The notes: a model not told the origin generated them from the sequence alone. A stretch of DNA of 64,000 nucleotides from Megaleporinus macrocephalus (GCA_021613375.1 CM038703.1:20386194-20450193); one strand, 5' to 3'. Numbered from the stretch's first letter, positions 46,490-59,650 are shown. Translations and numbers: made by a program.

Positions 46490-47470
46490 TGTAATGAGGG
46501 GGTTTCTGTGTTGCATAATTAGTTGGCTCCTCCCATTTCTCATCTTACTGCTTCCCTTCAGCATCAGTGACGTTTCCAAATCATTTCCATACTGCAGGCA
46601 CGTTCCAAAAAGAGTTTCTTATATAAGCCGAACAGGCAGCAGTTGCCTCCGCTCCCACTCTCCTTTTCTAGTCTGCACCTGGCGCACAGGCTGCAAAAAG
46701 ATGGCTTGTGGCAGTTTGCGAACAAACAAAACCTTTCGGGTGTGTGGGCGTGTGACCTTGGGACACGTGCCCGCTTTCCAACTGGGTCAGCAGTCACCTC
46801 GACTTGCGGAGAGATAGAGAGAGAGAGCGCCCGGTTCTCCGCTTCAGAAACAAAAAAAAAGGAAAACTAATGCCCAGGGTGTATGCGGCCTCAGTCTTCA
46901 GGCTGTACGTGGGTGGGCAGGGGGAAGGTTTGTTTGTGGCGGCCCGAGTGAGAGATTGATAATTCCTCTGGCACCTGTGACCTGCCTCGAGTTGTGCCAC
47001 TACCAGCTGCCAGGTCACATCAGGGACAGGTGAGGAGGATGTTCTGTGGCAGAGCAGTCAAGTTTTTCAGCGCACACCATTGTAGGGCACTTACTTTTCT
47101 TAGGTCTCCTCAAAATCTCCTCAACTCTGCTGCTTCCAAACTCCCTCTGGCGATGTATATGCCTGTGATGTGAGATGTTTTGTGAACATTGCAGAAACTG
47201 GCTTTTGATGTGCGTCTTCTTAAATCTTGCAGAAGAAAATGCAGACCAGAGAAACGGCCGATGGACAAAATTAATTTTGGCAAAAGCGTTTCTGTGTGGC
47301 CCCAAGGTCAAACGCAATGTCGAGACTGTAATGTGAGAAATATGGATTCTGGCTAGAGTTGAAAGATCTTTCCCCTGTGGCGTCTGGAGTGACAGAACTG
47401 GGGACTGAATAGTGAAGTACTGAATACTTTCCAAAACGTTCTTCATATCATTAAGCAGATGCATTGTAGT
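46490..47470. other. GC-richer block with long open frames, function unknown
   Basis: It includes a 149-codon minus-strand frame (47015-47464) and a 107-codon plus-strand frame (46494-46817). I recognise no domain, and neither has clear splice or initiation context. Regulatory sequence is at least as likely as coding. Confidence 0.3.
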
Positions 47471-47692
47471 GTTTGGGGTATTAATTTTCTAAGGCCGAGA
47501 CCACTGAAGGGTCATTGGGAGCATTTTTGTTAAGCCCAATCATATATAATATTATACCAAAACCTCAAAACATTGTTCGCAACCCTTCTTTACAATGAAT
47601 GACCATTTCATTATGAATGAACCAGCAGAAAATAGTCCACTAATTTTATACATTGGGGTTTTTAGTTCATTGTGTTTGTGATGTCACAAAAA

Positions 47693-47695
<3 letters not shown>

Positions 47696-47746
<51 letters not shown>
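47696..47746. repeat. (TA)n microsatellite
   Basis: About 25 TA units. Flanks 47480-48880 contain no supported gene. Confidence 0.95.
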
Positions 47747-47749
<3 letters not shown>

Positions 47750-48889
47750 AATGCTTTAGCATGAACTTTTTTTTGGATGAAGCGCAATTCAGGGCAACCA
47801 ATCAGAAGAGAGGTAATTAACATACAAAGGCAAAGTAACAAAAACAGCCTGTTTATTCTATATTCATGTAAAAATAGATGATCATTTATAAGATTTACCA
47901 AAAAAACATGCCCTGTGTTGCAGAGATATCTACTGAGGTTAGTATGCTAATCAGCTCCGGCCTGTTCTGCCTCGTAATAGCATATTGTACTGCAAGAGGT
48001 GATGATGAGTCACTGCAGTGTTTGGTCGAATCTGTCCAGCTTGAGAGGATAAAAAAGTGGCACTGCATATTTTAACCTCCTGTCAATCATGTTGAAGCTC
48101 CTGATCCTGTTTAGATCACTATAAAAAGCCAATGGAAGGAAAAGCAAATGCAATGTTAGATAAACTCTTGGATAAAGTTTGATGCTGTTCTCACAACGTT
48201 TCTTCTGCACTGAACTGAAGAGGCTTATGGGCGGAGGGATTGTGCATTGCTTGGCCACATATTGCCTTCTATTGTTGGAAGTATGAATTTGACAGGTCAT
48301 CATCTTACAATCTTCTCCTTCAAAGTTATCAATTCAGACAGATGTCTCAGATGTTCCAGTCGGTCTGATGACATAAATGACAGCTGTCCTCCAGTGGACC
48401 TACCTGGACATTGTGCATTCACTGCAGGCAGTTAAACATCTCCCTCTTTGCAGGCTCGCTGAACAAAAGGAGGCCATTTCTCCATGGAGGCTTATGGGCT
48501 CCATTGTGTTAAGAGACTTATGCTCATGCTCAATGGGGAATGAGTGAAAGTCCTAAATGAAGGTGAAGGAACATAATTGAACTGGCTGAAGGACTGCAGT
48601 GCCCTATAAGCTTCTTATACTTCCTCTAAACTCTAAGCTCCAGCATTTAATTATTTTCTACTTTCTACTGTAGTGGAAAGTTGCTTTGAGTGCAGCATTG
48701 GGCTGTCAGTCTGTGGAATTGTTTAGGCGATTGATTCGTTGACATTAGTAGCGCAACCAGTTTATATAGAAAAAGAGAGAATCAGAGAGGAAGCGAGAGA
48801 GGGAGAGAAGCCCTGTTTTATACTGATAGTTCTGAGCTGCATGGCTATCATTATAACAAGCGTTGTTCATTTTGCTTCTGCTAAATTGA

Positions 48890-49190
48890 GCTGAGATCAC
48901 GCAGATCTAGTTAGGGAAACCTAGCAGCAGGCGCTTCGCTTCTCCCTGTGTATTTGTTGTGTCTGTAAAAAAAGGATTTTGTGAAATCTCAACTGTGTTT
49001 TGTGGAGAAGGCCTGCTCTGTACCTTGCCAAAAACTTTACCTATTAGAGCCATCTGCTCGCAAGCACATCTAATCCACAGAGCTGAGGAATTCAAAATGC
49101 ACATGTGGAAAAAAGAACAGTAGCTCTTGCCTCTTACCTGAGTGATGAAATACATTTAATTAGCTCAGTTGGGGTAAGAGGTCTTCACAC
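48890..49190. other. Repeat-free island (candidate conserved non-coding element)
   Basis: Balanced composition with a homeodomain-type core TTTAATTAGCTCAG at about 49156-49169, and no coding signal. Candidate only. Confidence 0.3.
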
Positions 49191-49543
49191 GGGTAACTGA
49201 AAATGTTCATCATGCTTACTGGGTGTATTTTTTATTTAATTATGCATGACTGTGATATATGCTACCATTTGAATGTTTAGAATCCGTGTTAACAATGGTA
49301 TAAAGCCAAGTTTGTGCACAAGATAGAGACCCACTCTTTTATTTATTTAAAGGTGAAATAGAATGGAAACGTTTACATTGTGATAGTTAAATTAGAATGG
49401 CTCTGTACATAGAACTGACATACTGTGAACCTCGAACACTGATATTAAAGTCCCCACAAATGACATACAACAACAACAACAACAGAGAAACAGGAATCCA
49501 TGTGGCAGAAATATACGGTTTCAACATTTGATTCTTGACCAAA

Positions 49544-49619
49544 TGTTTCATTCCACCTTAATTGCTATAGCTTGTGCAGACACCAGAAGATAACTGCAGC
49601 AGCATGTAAGGTGGAACAA
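49544..49619. mobile_element. Palindromic repeat element, short copy 3
   Basis: TTCATTCCACCTTAATT at the left and ATGTAAGGTGGAACAAA at the right are inverted around a loop of about 40 nt. The core GTTCCACCTTA is the same as in copies 1 and 2. The outer parts seen in the other copies are missing. Confidence 0.55.
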
Positions 49620-49699
49620 AAACCTTGCAAAACAACCCAGTAAATACTTCAGTCTAGACAACGCTAATTTAAAGTTTTTAGTTTGCCCTCCTTATTTCA

Positions 49700-52060
49700 C
49701 TCAGTTTATCAAACCTTCTCACTCAGCGTTTGACAATGAAGAGACTAATGAGACTGATGGGTGGTCGCTGACTTCTGCACAGACCTATAGATTATAAATA
49801 AATCACATTTCATAAATGATTTAAGGGATTTTTTCCCTTAGTCATTTCAAATCATCATAATTTTTTGGGGGGTCTACTAGAATTGATGTACATACTTCAG
49901 TTTTCCAAATACACATATATTTTTCCCATATTATATATCTGTATTCACCCTCTAACCGAAGTGCTCTGTTACAGCTCTTGTGTCTTTAAGCCCTGCATCT
50001 CAGTGAGCTCTGATTGGTCCTCTCACCAGAGTGGCATTCTGCTACACGTTCCACCTCCATCCTGCCGTAGCTATTCTTACAATGGTGTCGGTTCTGCTAC
50101 ATCAATTGAAGCCAAAGTTTGATCTTGAAACTTGTGAGGTGACACCAGTCATATCAGAGTTGAGAAAAGGGTTGGAATTCTATTGTGGCATTTTAGACAG
50201 CTGAGAGGAGTGGTTTCTGTGAGATAGAGTTTCCTCCTCTGGTGTGTACTTTGGGTTTTAGAACTTGGCAAACTGTTTTCATGCACAGAAAAGTTAAAAA
50301 CCACACTAAAGCAAAGGAAAAAAATGAAAAAGCCTAATAGGTTCCCTTTAATAACTTTCTGTTGTTTCCAGTTTTGAATTAAATGTTGAAAATACATTTT
50401 GGGATTTGGTTAATGATATATAAATCGTTATTGTTATTGTCTTAACTATTGCTTCCATCATTAATTAATCATTAATATGACAAGTGCTGCCAAGATTATT
50501 AGTAAAGAGCCAGTTATATTTAATGTACTATTTTGAGTACACTATATTGCAAATGTTGAAAATAGGTTTTTGCCTCAGTGGAGCTAGTGACTCATCACCT
50601 ACAAGTTTCTTAGAAAAATTGAAACTACACTAACATTAATTTTGTGCAGTGAATGGGAAATAAAGTCATGACACAAGTTAAAACCTTAGGATAATCATAA
50701 TCACATTCCTCATGGTATTTGGAATGCAGACTTTAGACGGATCACAACACTAAAAAAGAAGATTTACAGTGGCTGGCTTGGATGGATCTTAATGTCTTGA
50801 ATCTACAGTGCCCATCTTGGTATGCGCCACATCCCAGCATCTTTAAAGCCTCGGTGACAGCACATCTCAACAAGAAACATGACTCCATTCTGTCTCTGCA
50901 GACATGTCAAATAATCTTATCAAAGGAGCACTCACTCACCCACTCTGCAAGGCAAGGAAAATTAGGAGACTGTCGTCCTGAGAATTCCAGCAACGACATA
51001 TAAAACAACCTCACTGCCTCATGAAGAAGGAAATGTGAAACAATAACATCCCTCCTGACTTCAAGTGTATTTATTTAACCACAGCATGTTCCTGAAAGTG
51101 GAACCATTACTGTGGGCACTGGAATTATGGAAGCGGAAATATTAACCTGTTATGGTCATGCTGAGGTGAATTCAGTCTGAGACCTGTTTTTAACTGTTAA
51201 AAATGGAATCCTATGTCTCTGTTTCACACCCTGTGTTACAGTGCAAATGGTTGCAAAGCAGCACCATCCTACACCTCCTTACTCATTTTTTTTTGTTTTT
51301 TGTTTTTACACCGTTTGACAATGCCAGCTGTTTTGACATTGTGTGAACGTCTTGTGACAAAGGCCCCCAAAAGAATAGTTCCAAAATTACTTGGAATAAA
51401 ATCTTGGCTATAAGATGTGTCTGTCAAACCTTCTCCATTAAAACCATTGTTATATTGTTTGGAAAAAAGTTTGGAATCACTGTTTAAAAGTTTGGAATCA
51501 TTATTTTTTAATAAAATGAAAAGCACCCTAGTGAATACAATAACTTTTATATTACTGGTGTAATATAAAATGATTGTATTAAGAGGCTTCTACTCTACAA
51601 CTTTATCAATTTCAATGTCTTAGGGGGGAAAATGAAGGAATTTTTGAGGATCTTTGAGTCGAGTAATTAAAGCAATAATCCAGGAGAGACTTCACATTGT
51701 GCCTAATAACACCCTTAACGATGACTGGGGTGCCACCTGCCCTGGGTGAATTAGTTTTTAATTTTTTTTTATTTCTCATTTGCAGCATGAGTATGTTAAA
51801 TATACACAAGTCCATGTAATACATAAAATATATTGAAGGTAAATTAGCATCCTCTTTCTCAGTGCAGCAGCTCAGTCAACTGTTGACGTTTGCTAAAGAT
51901 ATTCACATAGTAACATAAATTTAGCCAATGATCGTCTATAAATCTGATACATGAAGTCCGTGTCATTTATCACCCAAAGCAGAGTTGTGGAGAAAAGACC
52001 CCTGATGTTATTGACAATGATGAACGTGGCTACTCAAGACATAGGATCTCAGTTTCCCAC
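49700..52060. other. Intergenic, no gene seen
   Basis: No supported exon. A CA-rich, repeat-poor segment at 50780-51010 and a stretch at 51300-51530 with repeated 'aagtttggaatca' are unassigned; the latter could be the outer part of the hAT fossil that follows. Confidence 0.4.
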
Positions 52061-52069
52061 TAATTCTAT

Positions 52070-54186
52070 AAGAGCTCTTCTCCAGAATCTATTTGAGAGG
52101 AAGACTTTGGATGAGACTTAGTCAAAGAGAATGGCCATATCTGACTGACATAAAAGTCACAAAAAAAAAGTCCAGCATAAAAGGTAAAGGCTGCGTGTGA
52201 GACCTCTCCCGTAGCTGTTACAGCAGAAAAGCTTGGCAGTCATGTAAATGGCATATTTTGCCTCCCATGCTTGATTTTTAAAATAGTGGGGACAAATACA
52301 ACATGGACTGTTAAAGAAGGTAAGGACATGAAACATTCATCTGAGAAGAAAAACATGAGGGCACAAGGGATACAATCAAGCCAGGCTTGCTAGGCAGAGT
52401 TAACATCGCTACGTGGCTGGGCGATGGCCACAGGACTGGGGTGAGGAAACATGACCAAGAGGTGGATACGAACAGGCACATCTTATCAAAGATAATTGGC
52501 TGTGCTAAATTCTGGAGGGCCTTTGAGCTGGCCTTGTGCGGCCACAATGAGCCCTAGTCCTCAGACAACTCTGGCGTTTTCAGGGGTTTAGTAGATCTTG
52601 TCACCTCACTAGACAGTGTGCTGGAGAAGCCCCTTAAAACAGCTTCCATTTTCAAAGGGACCTCAAAGACTGCACAGAACGAACATCTGGACTGCATGCT
52701 GTCAGTTCTTTTACATTCTGGAGGAAGTGAAAAAACGCAGATTATCTCACTATGCAGGCAGATGAGACTGACATTTCCACTCACGGCCAGTTGATGCTTG
52801 TGCAACGGTACACAGACATCCCTAACAACGTCCAGGAGCGTTTTTGCCACAGGTGGTGTGCAGTGTAGAGTAAAAGATGGCTATGGAAGTACATGTGCCT
52901 ACTACGTCTGCTGCTATACACATCAGTTAAATCTTCTCATGCAGCACACATCACCTCAGGATCAGTACTATTTTTTCAGACCATGATGGATTTGCATTCT
53001 TCTTCCAGTCTTCTTCCGGTGAACCATCGTGCTTGTGGTCCCACACAGACTTCCTGGAATTTTTTCAACAAGGTGTTTAAAATTCTACATTCTACAATGT
53101 TTACAGGCCATCAGAGACTCTGTTGGTAACTTTGATCTTCTGACTGTCCCAGAGGCTTTGGGCTTTGTGAGAATGCTGAAGATGAGGACTTTGTTTCACA
53201 AGATCATTCTCCATGTGGACTTGCTTTTTAACCTGCTGCGAAAGAGGAACACTGAATCTGTCTACATCGCAGGAGTCATCCAGAGGGTCCTGACAACATG
53301 CAAACAGGATCATTGGCTAAGAAAATGCTTTTCATAAGAAAATTTGTTTTTTAAAAACGTAAATGTTCACGACTGAGCACCTTATAAATACTTGCTTCAA
53401 ATTTTAAAGGCAATAAATTGGAAGTCTAGTTGGGATGATGTACATTCAGGTTATTAACACAGTTCACAATGACAGACTAATATTATGTTTCAAGTATGTT
53501 GCTAAAACAGTAATTGTTAGCTTGTGTTGTGCAGCCCACAAAAACAATAGAGAACACTAGAGCAATAAGATATCTATAACAGAGGTAAGTTGTAACAGTT
53601 CTATTCACGACACACTCAGTTGGGTGCTTTTACTTCTTTTTATCAATATGAAGATTGGTAAAGGTTACCCACTCTTATGTTTCACTGTCTGATGTCTTCA
53701 ATTCCTGGGTAATAATAACATTCTAATAGCTTCCATTCACTACACAGCTACTGAGCAGGGGCACTGAAATGTTGCAGGCTGTCCTTCCTTGTCACAAAAT
53801 AACGTGCTCAGATACTAATGACATTGTTTAGACGGAGAGATGGTAAATTAAATGTGTCTGTTTTTTTGTTTTAATTATGTATCAATTAATATGTATGTGG
53901 TACCATTTTATGTCATGCCAAGGAGCGGTTCTCCTTCATCAACCACCTCATCAGTGCCAATCTGTTGCAAGGAGACTTCCCAGAATGCGCTGTAAAGTTC
54001 CCAGATTCAACGCTGGAAACCACAGTGGAGGCCTACCCTATGCTGATCAAGGCCAAGCTCAAGTTCAGGGCTTGCAGTGGTGCACTGACTCTGTTCCAGT
54101 TTTTCATGGAGAACAACCTTCAGGGCACATTCACTGAGACTGCAAGTCTAATTGAACACTTTCTCTACAGAGAACAGACTTCATGA
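52070..54186 (+). mobile_element. hAT-superfamily transposase fossil (THAP12/ZMYM1-like type)
   Basis: Read in changing frames on plus: NLFERKTLDE near 52088; KHDQEVDTNRHILSKIIGCA and KFWRAFELALCGHN near 52450-52545; FRGLVDLVTSLDSVLEKPLK and FKGTSKTAQNEHLDCMLSVL near 52575-52715; GGVQCRV then YYVCCYTHQLNLLMQ near 52850-52945; AIRDSVGNFDLLTVPEALGF and FHKIILHVDLLFNLLRKR to 53260; then ERFSFINHLISANLLQGDFP, TTVEAYPMLIKAKLK and FRACSGALTLFQFFMENNLQ to 54186. This is the order of the DDE/RNase-H fold and C-terminal region of hAT-type proteins. Stops, frameshifts, a gap of about 585 bp (53338-53925) and a missing terminal dimerisation region show decay. Confidence 0.8.
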
Positions 54187-54189
54187 ACA

Positions 54190-54679
54190 ATTACTATTTA
54201 TTTGCTGTCATTAACATATTGGGAAAAAGCTATGTATGCATAAAAGCTATGACACATTTTACATTTTATTTTTTCTAATAATAATCAGATTAATCTAAAT
54301 CTGGCAGATAAAAATACTTATTAAAATACTTAACACTTACACTTAATTTATTAACAAATCAACAAAACTTTGACAAGACACTACCAAACTAATGTAGATA
54401 CTTACAAAATATTATAAATTGTTTAATAATAAATATTGAATAAAACCTCTACATTCAGGTGTCTAGTCAAGTGTCTGTAGTATCATGGTGACAGAAATTG
54501 TGGATTCCAATAGCACCATAACAACGCAGAGAACCATATAAAAAGCTATAAATGCTCTCTGCAATTGAGAAATGTTTATTTTTATGTTTGCCATTTTAAT
54601 CTTGCTATGGTTGCCTTCCCAAGGTTATTATGCTCAGTTATTTTGTTCTTTATTTTATTTTATTTTTTATGGTTAGGCC

Positions 54680-54712
<33 letters not shown>

Positions 54713-54840
54713 GGATAATATTGTTAATAGAGAACCTGCTGCTCTGCAATGTTTCTGATGCTATATAAAATCCTTTTTTACTTTTTTACGTTGTAACAGA
54801 GAATGTATTCAAATCACTAAGTTATGTTTTTGGAGATACA
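54190..54840. other. AT-rich spacer with (ATT)n tract
   Basis: An (ATT)10 tract is at 54681-54711. No gene or further repeat is recognised. Confidence 0.5.
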
Positions 54841-55990
54841 AGCTTCTTTTGATGGGCATTACTTGACTTTCCTGCACCAGAGAGCAGCGTTGCACTCTCT
54901 TCTCAGCCCTGGGGCCATCGTCCTGTTCATTTAGCAATACGTGCACAGGGCCCATGATAACTACCCCACCTGCTCAACAGAGACATTTCCGCAGAGGCTG
55001 AGGTTCCCTCTCTGCCTTCATTAAAGCGTGGCCATATATCTTCCATGGGCGTCTCTCTGCCTGCGTCCAGAGGATCTCTCCGACGTAGACACTGCATCAT
55101 TCGTGGCAACCTATCAACAGTGGACCCCCCTTCTTAATGCTGATTTAGAGTGAGAATTGAGGGCTTGGGACGGGGCACTGATGATCCGATTCCCCTCATG
55201 CCAGGCCTGCTGTTCAGGAGGAGCCCGCTGAGACACATGAATCATCGGCGACAAGCCTCCTCCCTCCCAGCATCGCCACAATGAGTTATCTACCCCGGTA
55301 AGGGCCGTGATCAATTAGTCGATCAGTCGACTGCGGCCCACAATTAACGCCGTGACTCCTGGAGCCGCCGCTTCCTAACACGATCTGTGTTCGTTGATGC
55401 CGCCAATTAAAAGGCATAGATAGAAGCTACTCTCGGAAGCAATATGCTTGGGAATACCAAGGGAGCAGGAAGAAACTGTGCGGCCCCCACAAAGCTGCAA
55501 ATGAGAGTGGAAACGCATCGCTAGCAGATCGACGTGCAAGCAGATTGATGTGCTCTGCCTCTGAATTGATTTTGTTATAAATTTAGGGAGCATGCCAATC
55601 AACTGAATTGGCATCTATGGACGGCTTCTGGGATCTGATTGGAATTTGAAAGCAGTTCTGGGCGGTTAAGAAGGTAGGGTCTCTGGGGCTCCAACAGAAT
55701 ACAGATTGGTGTGGGAACAGGGTCAGCGCTTGGTGCTCTGGAGCTCAGCCGCCACTTCCCGAATCCCTCTCCAACTTGCGGATGCTCCAGGTGTCTGGGG
55801 AGACTCCAGAGCGTGAGGCTCGTCGTAATTGAAGCAATCTGTTCCCTTAGCCTGGGACAACTGGGCTTTGCTGGGCTGCTTGTGTGTTTGGAGTCTTAAC
55901 CCCGCCAGGATGTCCTCTGTCTCCTGGAGCCCCATTAGTGGACACTGGACCAAAGAGCTGCTCACCGGGTCCAGCCGAACATCTTACACA
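54840..55990. other. Long GC-rich repeat-free island (candidate regulatory element)
   Basis: About 1.1 kb of CpG-containing, repeat-free sequence in an AT-rich desert. Around 55295-55355 are clustered short palindromic and homeodomain-like cores: GTGATCAATTAG, TCGATCAGTCGACTGC, CACAATTAACGCC and, further on, GCCAATTAAAAGG. Short frames on both strands lack domains. The strongest conserved non-coding candidate in the window, judged by eye only. Confidence 0.4.
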
Positions 55991-56544
55991 AGCATGTCTT
56001 TAGCCATGAGTGGGTCCTTTGGACGCTTTATTGCTGATATGAAAAAAGCTGTTTAAAAACTGTCTGCACATCTTCACATCCACATTTCTGGAAGCACATT
56101 TATTTCGAAGTCAGATGATAGCAACTGAGTGCTCCCTCAATTTCTTTCCCCGTTTTCTAAGAATAATTTCTCTGATGGGTCATAAATAGAATGGGTCCTC
56201 ATTTAACTGATAAGTGCACTCTCGGAAGAAGGACCATGTAATGCAGGAGTTTTCTCAGAGAAGACACTTTCATTACTTAACAAACTTTGGAGTTTTGCAC
56301 AAATTTTAAAACCAAAGTTAACATGATGGCAGTCTTAATCTTAATTGCATTGGTCATTGAGTAAATACTATAAATGATCCAGTAACTACTATGAAACTAA
56401 TATGTACGTTATGTAATAAAATCGTGTGTCCACATACAATCTCTTCATAGAATGAAAACAACGGGGGGTAAACAAGTCCACAGGCATTTGCATTGGCCTC
56501 TTGATTAGAAACACCTGCTTTGTATACTGGTGTACAGAAACTAT

Positions 56545-56910
56545 CATACACTGTTTGTGTTAGCTACCCTGACTGTGGTCAGTTTATGACCAGGGAGTAG
56601 GACTTGACTGCATGTTTTTTAGGTGGCCGATCTCTCTCACCCTGATTTCACCCACATCATCATGACACCCATTACTGGGCCTCTACCATGTCAGCGTCAC
56701 TGCTGTTTAGTAAATGGTCCACTGCCCAAACAATATCTGTTCAGCAGAAGCCCTGTGGTCAGAAACTGACCAGCAGTAAGTGGGGTAGAGGGTTGTTGAT
56801 AAAATGTGCATGACAACAGATGGATTGCAGTGTAATTGTACACCTATATACTGGACATATATGCCTCTTTATAAGATACATTGACCTTATAAAGTGACCA
56901 GTGTAAATAC
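56545..56910 (+). mobile_element. Diverged family X element, copy C
   Basis: Shared blocks with copies A and B: 'tttagtaaatggtccactgcccaaac', 'gcagtgtaattgtac' and the right end TTATAAAGTGACCAGTGTA. The left end is not clear. Confidence 0.45.
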
Positions 56911-57239
56911 AAGGAAGGTGTTTTCAATAAAAGTGGACACTAAATTTACTGGTACATTTATTCCAAATTAAACACCTATGGTCACTGGAAAAGTCCATGC
57001 CACTGACCATAGCTGATCATACCATATCTCTTTACTGAAAAGACAATACCTTGTTTATAACATATTATAGAAAAATCACCTTGACTCTTTTAGCATAATT
57101 TAATTGACGAGATGTAAATAAATTCTTTCAGAGTGATTTAATGTGAACTGGTTCGCTGTAGAGAAGCTTGCCGGCTCAGATTACTTTGCAGTGATAATGA
57201 CATTGCAGGAGTTTGCTGTATTATATGTTTCATGTGTGT

Positions 57240-57582
57240 TAATATTTATATAAAGTATTATGTGTTGTAGTTTGTTTGTAATCTCTGTATGTTTTCTGTA
57301 AGCTGAGGACAATAGGGGTGATATCCTGTCCAGTTATTTTGGTCTATCCTTATATGGCCACTTCTGTCTCATCTGTTGGTTTCCAGTATTGGCCATGGTC
57401 CGGGCAACAATGTGCATGAGCTGGCCTATAAAAACACAGTCCCTTCCCATGTTGAGCGGGTCAGCTTGTCAGCTTGTCATCTGTGTATCTGTGCGCACAA
57501 GAAATAAAGATCGATTCAACCAGACACAAGGCAGAAGTCCCTGGTCTTCAAATAAAGAGAGGGGGGTTGCAATTCTTCATCT
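57240..57582 (+). mobile_element. Possible solitary or 5' long terminal repeat
   Basis: An ordered promoter-like arrangement: TATA box CCTATAAAAACAC at about 57425, two AATAAA hexamers at 57504 and 57550, then an end in TTCA followed by TGGTACTGGCAACCCAGGT, which resembles a tRNA primer-binding site plus leader. No gag or pol sequence follows. The left boundary and any target duplication are not found. A retroelement or endogenous-retrovirus origin is inference. Confidence 0.35.
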
Positions 57583-57619
57583 GGTACTGGCAACCCAGGT
57601 GCCATGAGTGGAGATTCTT

Positions 57620-59270
57620 CAATAAAAACAACACAGTAATACAAAACAAGACCATGTGTGTAGTAGATTTTCAAAATACAGTCAATAATGCCATGCCTCT
57701 GAAATCATGGAACAAATTCATAACCATTTCATGTAAAAACTTTCTGTGATGTAGCTTTTAGAGGCATTAAATGCTTTGAACATCTGGTTCCTATCACCAC
57801 CACTGTGAACTGTTCTGCCTAACTTTATCCATAATGCTGCATTTAACATCAAACCACTCTAAATAACTTTGCTTACATCTTAAGTTAGGTCATACAGAAA
57901 TAGTGACAAAGGAATTTTTACTTATACTCTGGGTATACTCTGGTATACTCTGAAACCAAAAAAATACACCGATCTGTATCTGATACTACTTGGTACCATG
58001 TAATGTAAACCTAGAGTGTGCTGCTGTACTAATAAACAAACAACTCCAGTTGCCAGTGAACGAGAGTCTGCTCACATAATGAAGCGTTGATGACTGTGAG
58101 GAGATCGAACACAATGCTGCGGATTTAAACATTCTGCCCTGAATCATTTCCACTGGACATGCACACTGAGTGGTTTTAGCTTGTTTGTAATGCACAAACA
58201 CAATCAAAGTAATGTCTGCTATATAAAGTAGAACAAAAGTCCATACATACCAACTTTATTCTGTTTGACTGAATAGAATTGGAACATATAAATATTAATA
58301 CACAGATTTTTTAAATTGTTCTTGTAAAATAGACTGTAAGACTGTATTGTCCTACTCATTTCCACCATCACCTGATTTTACTTTCAGTGCAGTGTGGTAC
58401 AAGTCTACTGAACTTCCTAACATAGTTGCTCAGTACTCTGGTGCTTAATTGATAATTGTCTGCAAACAGAGCTGTCTGTAGAGGCTATGTTTCATATAGT
58501 ATGTCAATCAGACCGAGGGTTTTCCTACAGTTCGATCATATAAACTGCAGGGTGTATTTGTACATGATGGTCAAACATACAGTCACAAGGTTTTAGAAGG
58601 TACAGCTAAGGTACATTAGGCTCAGCTGTGATGCCTGCTGTTACTGTGCTGTTGTTGATAGAGACGAGTGTTGTTGACAGAGACAGAAAACTGGAGATCA
58701 AAGCCATGAAATGTGTTTTACTTACAGTTGCACGGAAGTATTTTTCTGAAAAAATGCTATGCTGTGCAATCCTAATTCATCCAAGGATAGGATTAGCTAT
58801 CTAATGCACTTTTCATTTTAATGATTTAACTGTTCAAGGGACATTGCACTTATTTTAGACTAACTTCATGATTCAAAGTAAGTTGCTCACTAAGGCATTG
58901 GAGTCAGTATCAGGAAAAAAGTGTTCTCGTACTTAAAATGAAATGGCGTTGATGTATTCCTAATTACATTAAATAAAAATGACATGTCTTTCACAGAAAT
59001 CTTCAGGCTAGCAGAAATCTGCAGCTGAAATCTGCTAGTAAAAAAATAGTGAACAATTCAGAAGTTTTTTAAATCTGCTACATGGTGCTGTAGTGCTAAA
59101 GGCCTATCTCTAGTGCGCTGACCGTAAAATGATGCATAACCTTCTACTGTCAGCCCAATTCAAAATGAATAATATGAGTTGCAGACTTCAAGAGAAGTCA
59201 GCTTCTCGGTGTATTCTAAAGCAGGAGTGCAAGAGGAAGACAGAAAAGAAAGTATGTGTATGTGTCGGGT
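57620..59270. other. Intergenic, no gene seen
   Basis: AT-rich, with short direct repeats such as 'tctgggtatactctggtatactctg' at 57928-57952. No gene supported. Confidence 0.45.
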
Positions 59271-59279
59271 AAATGGCAT

Positions 59280-59650
59280 CAAACAGGTCTCAGGTGATTC
59301 TCTGCAGGCATGTTAACCCACGTAATAGGACGGAGCCATGACTGCTCAGCTGTAACGCTGCGTACATAAATGACCACATAAATCCCCACATTAATATCAA
59401 AGCCAATGGACTTCTGTCAGAGAGGCCGGGGCAGATGCATTACATTTTCTGCCTCATTTAAACCTTTTGCTCTCTTCTTCTTTTTCGAATTAGCTATGCT
59501 TTGTTGCCGGAGCTGCGTCCACCGAGGACAGCGCAGAGCGATAGGGTCCGATTTGGAGTGGGCTGCTTGGAAAAGGTGTGAGCGTGATGTGAAACTGTCC
59601 ATCTGTCTCCCTCCATCCTCGGTGATTGTTTATAGTAGAAGATGAGGAGT
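59280..59650. other. Repeat-free island (candidate conserved non-coding element)
   Basis: Balanced composition with motifs such as CACATTAATATCAAAG at about 59388-59403. A 79-codon frame on plus has no domain. Candidate only. Confidence 0.25.
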
